Source: Mycobacterium triplex (GTDB lineage: Bacteria > Actinomycetota > Actinomycetes > Mycobacteriales > Mycobacteriaceae). From it: a DNA stretch of 64,000 nucleotides. Position numbers and translations under genes: made by a program. This document shows, piece by piece, positions 43,519 through 51,895 of this stretch; the first letter of the stretch is position 1; every line of letters begins with the position of its first letter. The stretch spans positions 982,484 to 1,046,483 of the forward strand of contig NZ_HG964446.1 in assembly GCF_000689255.1 (NCBI RefSeq), written 5' to 3'. The notes beneath the pieces are model-generated. The model did no database searches, was not told where the DNA came from, and saw only the letters and a list, made by a program, of their open reading frames with translations.

Positions 43519-44619
43519 TTAGCTTGCGCCTGCCGCGATCACCTCGTCCACTTCGAGGGCCCGGGCGGCCATCTCGGCGTGGGCCTTGTCCAGCGCCTCG
43601 GCCTGATCCTCATCGGCCTTCATCAGCGCCTCGATGTCGAAGCCGCCCATGTCGAGGACACCCATGTCCGAGAAGGCCTTCTGAATCTTGTTGCCCCACA
43701 ATCCGATGTCCTTGACGATCGGCACGATGCGGCTGAACAGGTGCGAGCGGAACTGGATCATGATCGGCGAGTTGTCGACCCATTCCGCGCACTCCTGGAC
43801 GGGGAGGCCGAGGGTTTCGAAAACTTCCTCACCGCGGAACCGGTCGCGCATCAGGTAGCAGGCGTCCACGACGAACTCTTCCCGCTCGTCTCGCTCGGCT
43901 TCGGTCAGACCGGCGTAGAAGTCCTTCAGCGAGATCCGGCCGAAGGCGACGTGCCGGGCCTCGTCCTGCATGACGTAGGCGAGCACTTGCTTGGCCAGCG
44001 AGCCCGGCGCCGCCAAGTCACGCTGCACCCCGAAGGCCGCGAGCGCCAGCCCCTCGATCAGGACCTGCATGCCGAGGTAGGGCATGTCCCAGCGCGAGTC
44101 GCGCAGGGTGTCGTCCAGTAGGGCGGTCAGGTGCTTGTTGATCGGGTAGACCAGGCCGACCTTCTCCTGCAGGAACCGCGAGAACGTCTCGACGTGCCGG
44201 GCCTCGTCCATGGTCTGGGTCGCCGCGTAGAACTTCGCGTCCAGGTCCGGGACGACCTCGACGATCTTCGCCGCGCACACCATCGCGCCCTGTTCGCCGT
44301 GCAGGAACTGCGAGAAATTCCAGGCCTGGGCGTGCTGGCGCATCTCGGCGCGACGCGATTCGTCGGCGTCGTTCCACATCGGGCTGTTGAACAGCGGATG
44401 GAACTCGTCGGGCAGCCCGACCGGGTTCATCGGGTCGACGTCTTGGTCCCAGTCGATGCGCAATTGGGCATCCCACTGCTTGTCCTTGCCCTTTTGGTAG
44501 AGGGAAAGGAGCCGAGCGCGGCCCTCGTCGTACTCCCACGTGAAGCGGGCGTCGCCGCCGCTGGGGACGTCCCACGAATACGGCGTGGGTACCTCGGTGT
44601 ATTTGTCTCTCGTGGTCAT
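43519..44619 (-). CDS. ferritin-like diiron oxygenase (AurF/R2-like group)
   Basis: A 366-residue protein with two diiron half-sites: HGEQGAMV with MDEARHVETF, and LIEGLALAAF with QDEARHVAFG. This is the ferritin-like pattern of AurF-type N-oxygenases and R2-like oxidases. An acidic C-terminal tail follows. ATG start (MTTRDKYTEVP). A perfect CRP-type palindrome lies 36 bases upstream of the start, so cAMP-CRP control is likely. Substrate unknown; it is downstream of a mycofactocin-type SDR on the same strand. Confidence 0.82.
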   Translation of the reverse strand: MTTRDKYTEVPTPYSWDVPSGGDARFTWEYDEGRARLLSLYQKGKDKQWDAQLRIDWDQDVDPMNPVGLPDEFHPLFNSPMWNDADESRRAEMRQHAQAWNFSQFLHGEQGAMVCAAKIVEVVPDLDAKFYAATQTMDEARHVETFSRFLQEKVGLVYPINKHLTALLDDTLRDSRWDMPYLGMQVLIEGLALAAFGVQRDLAAPGSLAKQVLAYVMQDEARHVAFGRISLKDFYAGLTEAERDEREEFVVDACYLMRDRFRGEEVFETLGLPVQECAEWVDNSPIMIQFRSHLFSRIVPIVKDIGLWGNKIQKAFSDMGVLDMGGFDIEALMKADEDQAEALDKAHAEMAARALEVDEVIAAGAS

Positions 44620-44654
44620 GAGCTGCCGCCTCTCGCCGGTGCGACCAGTGGTCA

Positions 44655-44670
44655 TGTGATGGCTATCACA
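44655..44670 (-). promoter_or_regulatory. CRP/FNR-family binding site
   Basis: TGTGAT-GGCT-ATCACA is a perfect palindrome and a perfect match to TGTGA-N6-TCACA, the consensus of mycobacterial CRP (Rv3676). It is centred about 44 bases upstream of the diiron oxygenase ATG on the minus strand. Confidence 0.65.
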
Positions 44671-44756
44671 GTGCGCTGCAATGGGCGACGCCGTCAACCC
44701 TGCCGACAGTGTCAGCGGTCGACACGCGGCACACGCGTAGTCGGCTACCTCAAATG

Positions 44757-45560
44757 TCAGTGGATGCGGGCGCTGCCGCCGAGGCCGATCTCGAGGACGC
44801 TTCCGGTGATGACGCCGGGGTCGGTGACCAGATACAGCACTCCGCGACTGACGTCCTCGGGCTGCAGCCAGGGCTGGGGGATGGGGTTGGCTTTCATCAT
44901 CCGGCGCACCAGATCGTCGGGGATGTCGTCGCCGCCGGCTGGCTGCACCATCGGTGTCTGCGTCGTGGTCGGGCAGACGACGTTGATCGTGATGCCCTCC
45001 TTGGCGACCTCTAACGCGGCGGACTTCGCCAGGCCGATGACACCCCACTTGGTGGCGTTGTATGCGGCCAACTCGGGGATGCCCATGCGACCGCCCATCG
45101 AGGAGGTCACGACGATCCTGCCGAATCGCTGGCGGCGCATCACCGGTATCGCGGCCCGCAGGGTGTGAAATGCGCCGGTCAGGTTGGTGTCGATCAGCTG
45201 TTGCCAGACCACGTCGCTGACGTCTTCCAAGAGCCCGGTGCTGACGATGCCGGCGTTGGCGACGACGATGTCGAGGCTGCCCATGTCGGTGACCGTTTGC
45301 GTGATCGCGGCGCCGACCGCGGCCGAATCGCGCACGTCCACGGTGAGCGGTAGGCAACGTCGGCCCAGCTCTGTCACGAGCTTGGCCGTCTCCTGTAGGT
45401 CGTCCTCGGTGCCCAACGGGTAGGTCAGTTCTGCCATCGCATCGGGGGCGTCGGCGAGAACGATGTCGGCTCCCTCGGCCGCCAACGCCAGTGCGTGTGC
45501 GCGTCCCTGTCCTCGAGCCCCGCCGGTGATCAAGGCTACGCGTCCATCCAAAGCACCCAT
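44757..45560 (-). CDS. mycofactocin-coupled-type SDR oxidoreductase
   Basis: A 267-residue short-chain dehydrogenase. Coenzyme loop TGGARGQGRAHA, an inserted segment after the second strand (LTYPLGTEDDLQETAKLV), NAGI, catalytic Ser (VTSSMGG) and YNATKWG. The GQGRAHA loop and the insertion mark the carveol-dehydrogenase-like group thought to use non-exchangeable NAD with mycofactocin as electron carrier. It oxidises an alcohol of unknown identity. The diiron gene follows 137 bases downstream on the same strand. Confidence 0.85.
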   Translation of the reverse strand: MGALDGRVALITGGARGQGRAHALALAAEGADIVLADAPDAMAELTYPLGTEDDLQETAKLVTELGRRCLPLTVDVRDSAAVGAAITQTVTDMGSLDIVVANAGIVSTGLLEDVSDVVWQQLIDTNLTGAFHTLRAAIPVMRRQRFGRIVVTSSMGGRMGIPELAAYNATKWGVIGLAKSAALEVAKEGITINVVCPTTTQTPMVQPAGGDDIPDDLVRRMMKANPIPQPWLQPEDVSRGVLYLVTDPGVITGSVLEIGLGGSARIH

Positions 45561-45653
45561 AGCGGTAGAAGCTACCGGCAGACGTCAGGGGAGACGCTTG
45601 CAGGTCTGCGGTGTGTCATGAAATCGGTTGCTGTGGGCTATCTTTCGGCCTGG

Positions 45654-47765
45654 CTACCGGCTGCTGGTGCTGCCGCCACTGCTCGAACTGCTCGAGCTGC
45701 CGCCGCTGCTTTCGCTGCTACTCGAGCTACTGCCGCTGCTGGAGCTGCTGCCGCTGCTGCTTTCGCTGCCGCTGGAGCTGCTGCCGCTGGTCGAGCTGCC
45801 GCCGCTGCTCTCGCTGCTGCTGCCAGAGCTCCCGCCGCTGCTGAGGCTGCTTCCACCGCTCTCGCTGCCGCCGCTGCTGCCGGCAGGGCTGCCGCCACTG
45901 GGGGTTTCACCTCCGGTTGGCCCGCCCGCGCTCGGGGTTTGACCGCCACCGGTTGTCGGGCCGGCGCTCGGGCCCTCCCCGCCGCTGGTAGTCCCGCCGC
46001 CCGAAGGCACACCAGCCGCGGGTGGCCCGCCGGCGGCGGGCGGCGTACCGCCCGGGTTGTCGCCGCCGCTTGTGGGCCCACCGCCGGCTGGTGTACCACC
46101 GCTGGTTGGTCCGTTGCCGGTCGGGGTTTGACCGCTGGCTGGCGTGCCACCGCTGGTTGGTCCACCCGCGCCGGCTGGCGTGCCTCCGCTGGCTGGTGTG
46201 CCGCCACTGGTCGGTCCGCCCGCGCTGGGGGTTTGGCCGGCGGCTGGCGTACCGCCACTGGTCGGCCCGCCGCTGCTGGGGGTTTGGCCGCTGGCTGGTG
46301 TGCCGCCACTGGTCGGTCCGCCGCCGGGGTTGCCGCGGACAGGGCCCGGGCCGCCCGACGGCCCGCCACCGCCCGAGTTAGGCGGAGGGCTTTGCCCCGG
46401 CGGAAGTCGGTGCGGTGGTGGCGACTTCGGCGGGACATAGATGGGCGGCGGGGCCTCGACCACGGGCGGACTCGCCGGAGGGTTGGGCAGCTGAATCGGC
46501 GGTCGGGGAACCGGTGCGATCGGAGGGAGGAACACCGGAACGGGGATGTCCGGCGCGGCCGGCGCCGGGGCCGCTGGAGCCACAACGGGCGGAGCCGCGG
46601 GGACCGCAACGGGCGGGGCCACGGGAGCCACAACCGGCGGGGGCGCGGGGGCAGGAGCCGCCGGCGGCGACGGGACTCGGGGTGGGCCCAACGGCGTCGG
46701 CGCCACCATTTTCATCGCAACCGCTCCGGGTGCAGGCAACAGCGCCTGCTGCACGGGCGCGATGATGCCCTGGATCGGGGCGGGTAACGAACCGGCCGCC
46801 GTTTGGATGCCCAGCGACAGGGCGATCTCTAGGGCCAACGCCGCGCTGAAGCCGGCTGCTGCCACGGCGCTTCCGACCAGCAGGCCGGGCCGAGAGCGGG
46901 GCTCGCTGTCGTCCGGAGCGTCGATGGCGACCGTTGGGGCACTGGCCTCATCGTCGTCCACGGCGCTGTAGGCAAGGTCGTCCTCGCCGAGCTCGGCGTA
47001 GGTGACGCTCAAATACTCGGGAAGGGCGGATATGTCGACCGCGCCGGTGCCGGGGTCTTGTGCGTAGGCAAACGCGGCGGTCGGCGACGCGAGCGCATTC
47101 GCGGACGCCAGGGCCGCGCCTCGGGCCAGCGCCGTCTCTGGTTCTTCCGGCACGTTGACGATGAGCGACGTCGCCTCGGCTAAACGCTGCCTGATCGGTG
47201 CGATGTCGACACCGGACCCGACCACAAACAGGCCGCCCGGCGGTGTCGGCAGCTCGTCAAGACCGGCGACCAACTCCACCAGCTCCGCGGTGACCCCGGA
47301 CCCGATGTCCAACTGCTCGTTGTGGACGTCGTCGACCGAACCGTCCGAGGTCTCGACAACGGCCAGCGTCGCGGTGTCGGGTTCGACGAACAACACTGCG
47401 GTGCGCTCGTAACCCATTGCCCCGCCGACAGATTGGGTCAACGCGGCCGCGGCGACGAATGCCGAGACGAGCAAGACGTTCTCGATCTTGTGAGCGGCCA
47501 ACGCGTCGCGGAGAACCGCGGCTTCGAGCTGGTCGGTGCACGCCACCCCGATGGAGTCCAGTTCGAGTCCGGCGCCGGCCGCATCTTCGCGGCTGCCCAT
47601 GATCGCGGCGATCACCCGGTCGGAGGCGCTGACGGTGGGCGAGTCGTCGGCAGCGGTGATCGGAAACTCGTTCTCGTCGATCGTTAGGCCGTCGGCGTTT
47701 TCGCCCTGCAACATCACCATTTGAACCGAGGTCGGCGCCATCGAAACTCCGAGCACGATGTCCAT
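45654..47765 (-). CDS. pseudo-Hsp70 membrane protein with Pro/Ser/Gly tail (DUF7159-like), paralogue 1
   Basis: A 703-residue protein. The N-terminal domain (1-~250) keeps the outline of the actin/Hsp70 fold: VLGVSMAPTSVQMV, TAVLFVEPDTATLAVVET, FVVGSGVDIAPI and TALARGAALASA, but lacks the G-T-T phosphate loop. One membrane helix spans about 294-319. The tail (320-703) is Pro-rich, then GGPTSGGTPASGQTP-type repeats, then a Ser/Gly run. There is no signal peptide, so the tail should lie outside. I am fairly sure these proteins are grouped as DUF7159. Function unknown. Three paralogues lie at 51.9-57.4 kb. Confidence 0.8.
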   Translation of the reverse strand: MDIVLGVSMAPTSVQMVMLQGENADGLTIDENEFPITAADDSPTVSASDRVIAAIMGSREDAAGAGLELDSIGVACTDQLEAAVLRDALAAHKIENVLLVSAFVAAAALTQSVGGAMGYERTAVLFVEPDTATLAVVETSDGSVDDVHNEQLDIGSGVTAELVELVAGLDELPTPPGGLFVVGSGVDIAPIRQRLAEATSLIVNVPEEPETALARGAALASANALASPTAAFAYAQDPGTGAVDISALPEYLSVTYAELGEDDLAYSAVDDDEASAPTVAIDAPDDSEPRSRPGLLVGSAVAAAGFSAALALEIALSLGIQTAAGSLPAPIQGIIAPVQQALLPAPGAVAMKMVAPTPLGPPRVPSPPAAPAPAPPPVVAPVAPPVAVPAAPPVVAPAAPAPAAPDIPVPVFLPPIAPVPRPPIQLPNPPASPPVVEAPPPIYVPPKSPPPHRLPPGQSPPPNSGGGGPSGGPGPVRGNPGGGPTSGGTPASGQTPSSGGPTSGGTPAAGQTPSAGGPTSGGTPASGGTPAGAGGPTSGGTPASGQTPTGNGPTSGGTPAGGGPTSGGDNPGGTPPAAGGPPAAGVPSGGGTTSGGEGPSAGPTTGGGQTPSAGGPTGGETPSGGSPAGSSGGSESGGSSLSSGGSSGSSSESSGGSSTSGSSSSGSESSSGSSSSSGSSSSSSESSGGSSSSSSSGGSTSSR

Positions 47766-47980
47766 TGCCCACGCCTCCCGACATCGCGGCAGCCGGCCAT
47801 GGGTTGGACGGCAAGAGCCGCGCGGACTCGATCGTCGCTGGGGAAGCTGTGTCCGGGTCCTACGGACGCTAGGTGCGCGCTGTGCGTTTTCGGCTGGTTT
47901 GGGTGGACCGTTGTTTGCTCGCCACACAGGAATGTACGGAATCAGCAACGACCCTGGACGTGTCGCGCGACGAGGGCTGA

Positions 47981-48739
47981 TCAGTAGGGCTTACGGACCT
48001 CGACGAGCAGCCGCGTGGGATGCGCGACGAACGACCCCTCGGCCTCGATCCGTTCGTGAAGTTCACGCAGCCGGTCCCGATAGCGCTCCACGGTGAAGTC
48101 CGGCACCGTCCAAACCACCTTGCGCAGGAAGTAGATAACAGCGCCGATGTCGAAGAATTCAGCCCGTTGCCGCTCCATGCGCAGATCCACGATCTGCAGG
48201 CCTGCAGCCTGTGCCTGCGCCCCCACGGTGTCCGGGTGAAGCTCGGCCCATTTCTCCGGCTGCGGCCCGATGAAGTATTCGACCAGCTCGCGCATCGTGG
48301 CGGGTCCGATGTGCTGCGCGAAGTAGGTACCGCCCGGCCGAAGCACCCGACGTATCTCGGTCCACCACACGGAGATGGGATGACGAGTGGTCACGAGGTC
48401 GAACGCTTCATCAGCGAACGGCAACGGCGGCTCATCCCGGGTCGCCACGAGCACCACGCCGAGCGGATGTAAGCGTTTGGTTGCCAGGGCCGCGTTCGGG
48501 GGCCAGGTCTCGAGGGCCGCCATGGTGGGTGGAAATGGTCCCGCGCCGGCTAGCACCTCCCCGCCTCCGGTGTGAATGTCCAGCGCTGCCGACACCGTCG
48601 CCAAGCGACTGCTCAGCAACCGCTGGTAGCCCCAGGACGGTCTTTCCTCGGTCGCGCGGCCGTCGAGCCAGGAGAAGTCCCAGCCGTCAACGGATACAGA
48701 ATTGGCTTCGGCCACCAGATCTTCGAAGGTTCGAGACAT
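47981..48739 (-). CDS. class I SAM-dependent methyltransferase
   Basis: A 252-residue protein with a type-11-like methyltransferase core: IHTGGGEVLAGAG (motif I), PLPFADEAFDLVTTRHPISV and RVLRPGGTYFAQHIGP. ATG 48739 (MSRTFEDLVAEA) has an AAAAGG ribosome site 6 bases upstream; a TTG at 48757 would add 6 residues. Substrate unknown. It is divergent from the Stf0-like gene. Confidence 0.8.
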   Translation of the reverse strand: MSRTFEDLVAEANSVSVDGWDFSWLDGRATEERPSWGYQRLLSSRLATVSAALDIHTGGGEVLAGAGPFPPTMAALETWPPNAALATKRLHPLGVVLVATRDEPPLPFADEAFDLVTTRHPISVWWTEIRRVLRPGGTYFAQHIGPATMRELVEYFIGPQPEKWAELHPDTVGAQAQAAGLQIVDLRMERQRAEFFDIGAVIYFLRKVVWTVPDFTVERYRDRLRELHERIEAEGSFVAHPTRLLVEVRKPY

Positions 48740-48932
48740 ACATTGCCTTTTCGTCAAAGTGTCGATCGAACGTCCTGGAACCGATGGTAGGCATACCTGT
48801 GACGATCCTTTGGCGCGACCTCAGATTCCGTCGAGTGGCATGTCCGAACTGCTCGACATGGTGGCAACGAGACCCTGAAACTCTTGGGTAGCGGTGTGCG
48901 AGCGTAGGAGCAATCCCGGAGGGTCGAAAGCA

Positions 48933-49718
48933 ATGAGGCATGCAAGCTATGTCATCGCCTCCACTCCTCGGTCAGGTAGCTCGCTTCTGGCGGCCGGCCT
49001 CGCCGCGACTGGGGTGGCCGGGCGGCCCGAGGAGTACTTCACGCCGGACTACATCGGGTCGTACAAAGAAGATTTGAACCTGCCGGTGGATTGCTCATGG
49101 GACGAATATCTGGCGAAGGTTATGACATTCGCGGCGACGGAGAACGGTGTCCGGGGCGTCAAAATTCATTGGCGGCATGTCGTCGCGCTCGCGCACGCGA
49201 TGGGTTTGCAGGGCGATCCTGGGCTCGTTCTCGACATGCTTTTTCCGGCAACAGTTTTCGTCAATATCGTTCGTGCTGATCGGCGCGCGCAGGCCATATC
49301 GCTGTTTCGTGCCGAAACGACCGGTGAGTGGTTTCGTTCTCACCGCCCGTCGAGGAGCGCGAACCGGTGGGGGCTCTACCTGGCCCGAGCCACACCCGGC
49401 GAGGTCTCGGCCGATCTCACCGGCGTGGCACCGACATACGAGCAGATAGTCGAGATCGAGAGGAGCCTCGACGCCGAACAGGCAGCGTGGACCAATTACT
49501 TCACCACTCGGGCTCTTGAGTTTATGGCGGTCAGGTATGAAGAGCTCGACGCGAACTATTCCGGCGAGATTGCGCGAGTCTTGCAGTTCCTTGGCGCTGA
49601 TCCCGCCCACGCCGCCGGCTTGCCCAAGCCTCCGCTTGAGCGCCAGTCCGACCACATCAACCAAAGCTGGCGGCGACTAGTTGATCGTCAGCACCGCCGC
49701 AAGTCGACGCCGAAATGA
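48933..49718 (+). CDS. Stf0-family sulfotransferase
   Basis: A 261-residue protein whose start matches Stf0: the 5'-PAPS loop STPRSGSSLLA, then GVAGRPEEYF, HIHR-like VNIVRADRRAQAISLF and LERQSDHINQSW at the end. Stf0 transfers sulfate from PAPS to trehalose in mycobacteria (established for Stf0 itself). The acceptor of this member is not certain. ATG 48933 follows GGAGGG. In M. tuberculosis the Stf0 gene sits by the sulfatase, which here is 40 kb away. Confidence 0.78.
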   Translation: MRHASYVIASTPRSGSSLLAAGLAATGVAGRPEEYFTPDYIGSYKEDLNLPVDCSWDEYLAKVMTFAATENGVRGVKIHWRHVVALAHAMGLQGDPGLVLDMLFPATVFVNIVRADRRAQAISLFRAETTGEWFRSHRPSRSANRWGLYLARATPGEVSADLTGVAPTYEQIVEIERSLDAEQAAWTNYFTTRALEFMAVRYEELDANYSGEIARVLQFLGADPAHAAGLPKPPLERQSDHINQSWRRLVDRQHRRKSTPK

Positions 49719-49862
49719 TCCGGTCCCGTGCGTATCAGCCCGCGTCCGGGTCGGGCTGAGAAACACCGTGGGGACGCCAACGCCGGTCCCGCGGAGTTCC
49801 TGTCGGATCTAGCTGGCCTTTCGTTGAGCCGCGCGTATTCGAGCGACGTCGATGTTGGGATC

Positions 49863-49917
49863 GGTAGCAACACGCTGGGGGTCGACTTACCGCGACGAGG
49901 TAGTTCGGACCACCCGA
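49863..49917 (+). repeat. dispersed intergenic motif, copy B
   Basis: A stretch beginning GGTAGCAACACGCTGGGGG, about 44 of 55 aligned positions the same as copy A at 43404. It ends 10 bases before the ATG of the small exported protein, so here it may be that gene's promoter or leader. The rest of the gap 49719-49927 holds no supported gene. Confidence 0.6.
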
Positions 49918-49927
49918 TGGAGTTCCC

Positions 49928-50302
49928 ATGAAGATTGTCGCCGCGGCACTGGCCGGTCTGGTGGCCGGCGCATCGCTGACCGCGAGCACCGCCCACGCGG
50001 ACATGACGGCCGGGCCGGTGCAGGCCCATTTCTATCCGCTGCAGCCGCCGTCGGGTCCCGTTGTCGACCCCGACCCGGTGGTGGCGGTGCAGAACTTTCA
50101 GGCCCACATCGCCGATCTGCACGACAATTGGGACGCCCTCAGCCCGGACGAGCGGAATCGGCGGCTGAAGGTCCTGCAACAGGAGGCCCCGCTGATCGAG
50201 GCCGAGACGCGCAATCTGCCGCCGGGTCAGCAGCTGCAGGTCGAGGGCATGCTGTTGTCGGCGATGTTTCAGCTGACCGATCTTCTCCGGCGGATGCGAT
50301 AG
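49928..50302 (+). CDS. small exported helical protein
   Basis: A 124-residue protein with a signal peptide (MKIVAAALAGLVAGASLTAS, cleavage near AHA-DM). The mature part is mostly helical (VVAVQNFQAHIADLHDNWDA, RRLKVLQQEAPLIEAETRN) with no Cys. Function unknown. The dispersed motif lies directly upstream. Confidence 0.7.
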   Translation: MKIVAAALAGLVAGASLTASTAHADMTAGPVQAHFYPLQPPSGPVVDPDPVVAVQNFQAHIADLHDNWDALSPDERNRRLKVLQQEAPLIEAETRNLPPGQQLQVEGMLLSAMFQLTDLLRRMR

Positions 50303-50322
50303 AGCGACGTCGCCGGTAAACG

Positions 50323-50396
50323 TGGAGCCGATGACGGGAATCGAACCCGCGTATTCAGCTTGGGAAGCTGATGTTCTGCCATTGAACTACATCGGC
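50323..50396 (-). tRNA. tRNA-Gly (anticodon CCC)
   Basis: Read on the minus strand, the molecule begins GCCGATGTAGTTCAATGGCA, folds into a 7-base acceptor stem (GCCGATG/CATCGGC), a GTTC/GAAC D stem, an anticodon stem TCAGC/GCTGA with loop TTCCCAA, and the T arm GCGGGTTCGATTCCCGT. The anticodon is CCC. CCA is encoded at the 3' end (without it the span is 50326-50396). Confidence 0.95.
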
Positions 50397-50533
50397 GCGG
50401 TTGCCCAAGAAGGCTAGCACCTAGGGGCCAGACCAGCCGCGACAGTCGAATGCCGACGCGGCAGTGCGGTTATCCCGTCAAATTTAAAATGCTCACATTT
50501 ATTCTTTCGTTATCATGCCGTAATGTGCCCTGC

Positions 50534-51181
50534 GTGGGTCGGCACAGATTAGCCAAGAAGCGCCGGAAGTCGCCGGTAGTCCTGGCAGCGCTGCTGGCCC
50601 CGGCTGCGGTGTTCTTCGCGGTGGGCGGAGACGTCGGCCCATTTGTCGCCCCGGCAGCTGCCAAGTCCGTTATTGGTGATGTCGCGCCGAGCCGTATGGA
50701 AATCGTCGCGGCGGAAGCGAATTTGCCGCACAGCGCGGCCCTCCTGGGTGCCCCCGAGCGCCAGCCGGTCGCATCGAGGTATCACGTCCGATCCCGCTTC
50801 CTTCCCGCCGGGCTCGCGCCGGAGCAGGGCCTGCAGGTGCGCACCATCCTGGCTTCTCGCGCGATCACTGCGACGTTCCCCGAGATTCACGAAATCGGCG
50901 GTGTCCGGCCGGATTCGCTGCCCTGGCATCCGCTGGGCCTGGCGTTGGATGTGATGATCCCGAATCCTCAGAGCGCGCAGGGGATCGCGTTGGGCAACGA
51001 GATCGTCGCGTACGTGCTGAAGAATGCGCATCGATTCGGCATCCAGGACGCGATCTGGCGTGGCGTCTACTACACGCCCAACGGAGCACAAACGAGCAGG
51101 CTCGGCCACTACGACCACGTTCACGTCACGACGACCGGAGGCGGCTACCCCAAGGGCGGCGAAATGTATCTCGCCGACTGA
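50534..51181 (+). CDS. exported M15-like peptidase-fold protein, Rv0320 homologue
   Basis: A 215-residue protein (Rv0320 is 220 aa). A basic start (VGRHRLAKKRRKS) and hydrophobic stretch (VVLAALLAPAAVFFAVG) act as signal or anchor. The C-terminal domain has PWHPLGLALDVMIP and GHYDHVHVTT, the His/Asp and HxH pattern of VanY/M15-like metallopeptidases (ARB-07466-like). It may cut peptidoglycan peptides. GTG 50534 is chosen by family length; an ATG at 50489 and 50450 are also in frame. Next to dcd as in M. tuberculosis. Confidence 0.78.
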   Translation: MGRHRLAKKRRKSPVVLAALLAPAAVFFAVGGDVGPFVAPAAAKSVIGDVAPSRMEIVAAEANLPHSAALLGAPERQPVASRYHVRSRFLPAGLAPEQGLQVRTILASRAITATFPEIHEIGGVRPDSLPWHPLGLALDVMIPNPQSAQGIALGNEIVAYVLKNAHRFGIQDAIWRGVYYTPNGAQTSRLGHYDHVHVTTTGGGYPKGGEMYLAD

Positions 51182-51213
51182 ACGCCGGACTGGGCAACAG
51201 ATAGGCTCGTCGC

Positions 51214-51786
51214 GTGCTGCTCTCCGATCGCGACCTCAGGGCTGAAATCACCTCCGGCCGGTTGGGCATCGACCCGTTCGACGACAGCTTGGTGCAGCCG
51301 TCCAGCGTCGACGTTCGCCTCGACAGCATGTTCCGGGTGTTCAACAACACCCGCTACACCCACATCGACCCGGCCAAGCAGCAGGACGAACTGACGAGCC
51401 TGGTGGAGCCCGCAGCAGGGGAGCCGTTCGTGCTGCACCCGGGCGAGTTCGTGCTCGGCTCGACCCTGGAGCAGGTCGCGTTGGCCGACGACCTTGCCGG
51501 GCGTCTGGAAGGGAAGTCATCGCTGGGCCGGCTGGGCCTGCTGACGCACTCGACCGCGGGCTTCATCGATCCCGGCTTCAACGGTCACATCACTCTCGAG
51601 CTGTCCAATGTCGCGAACCTGCCGATCACCTTGTGGCCCGGCATGAAGATCGGGCAGCTGTGCATTCTTCGTTTGACCAGCCCGGCCGAACACCCTTATG
51701 GCAGTTCACAAGTCGGCTCGAAGTATCAAGGCCAGCGTGGGCCGACGCCCTCACGGTCCTACGAGAACTTCATAAGGTCTACATAG
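51214..51786 (+). CDS. dcd: dCTP deaminase (bifunctional dUTP-forming type)
   Basis: A 190-residue protein, the exact length of M. tuberculosis Dcd. Motifs: [24 protein letters not shown], and the C-terminal lid [16 protein letters not shown]. It deaminates dCTP; the M. tuberculosis enzyme also hydrolyses the dUTP made, giving dUMP for thymidylate synthesis. GTG start. It follows the Rv0320 homologue by 32 bases, probably as one transcript. Confidence 0.95.
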   Translation: MLLSDRDLRAEITSGRLGIDPFDDSLVQPSSVDVRLDSMFRVFNNTRYTHIDPAKQQDELTSLVEPAAGEPFVLHPGEFVLGSTLEQVALADDLAGRLEGKSSLGRLGLLTHSTAGFIDPGFNGHITLELSNVANLPITLWPGMKIGQLCILRLTSPAEHPYGSSQVGSKYQGQRGPTPSRSYENFIRST

Positions 51787-51895
51787 CTTCGAGAGCGTGA
51801 CCGCACGGGTTTTCTGCGGGATTATTAGATAGTCAATGTGATTTCTCCTCCGCCCGGGCACGGCCCGGCTGGCACCAGCTTTGGAGGGGTTGGTT

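Noticed and set aside
51801..51819. CCGCA-N9-TGCGG as a terminator of dcd
   Set aside because: The stem is only five bases and no U-run follows; not strong enough to list.
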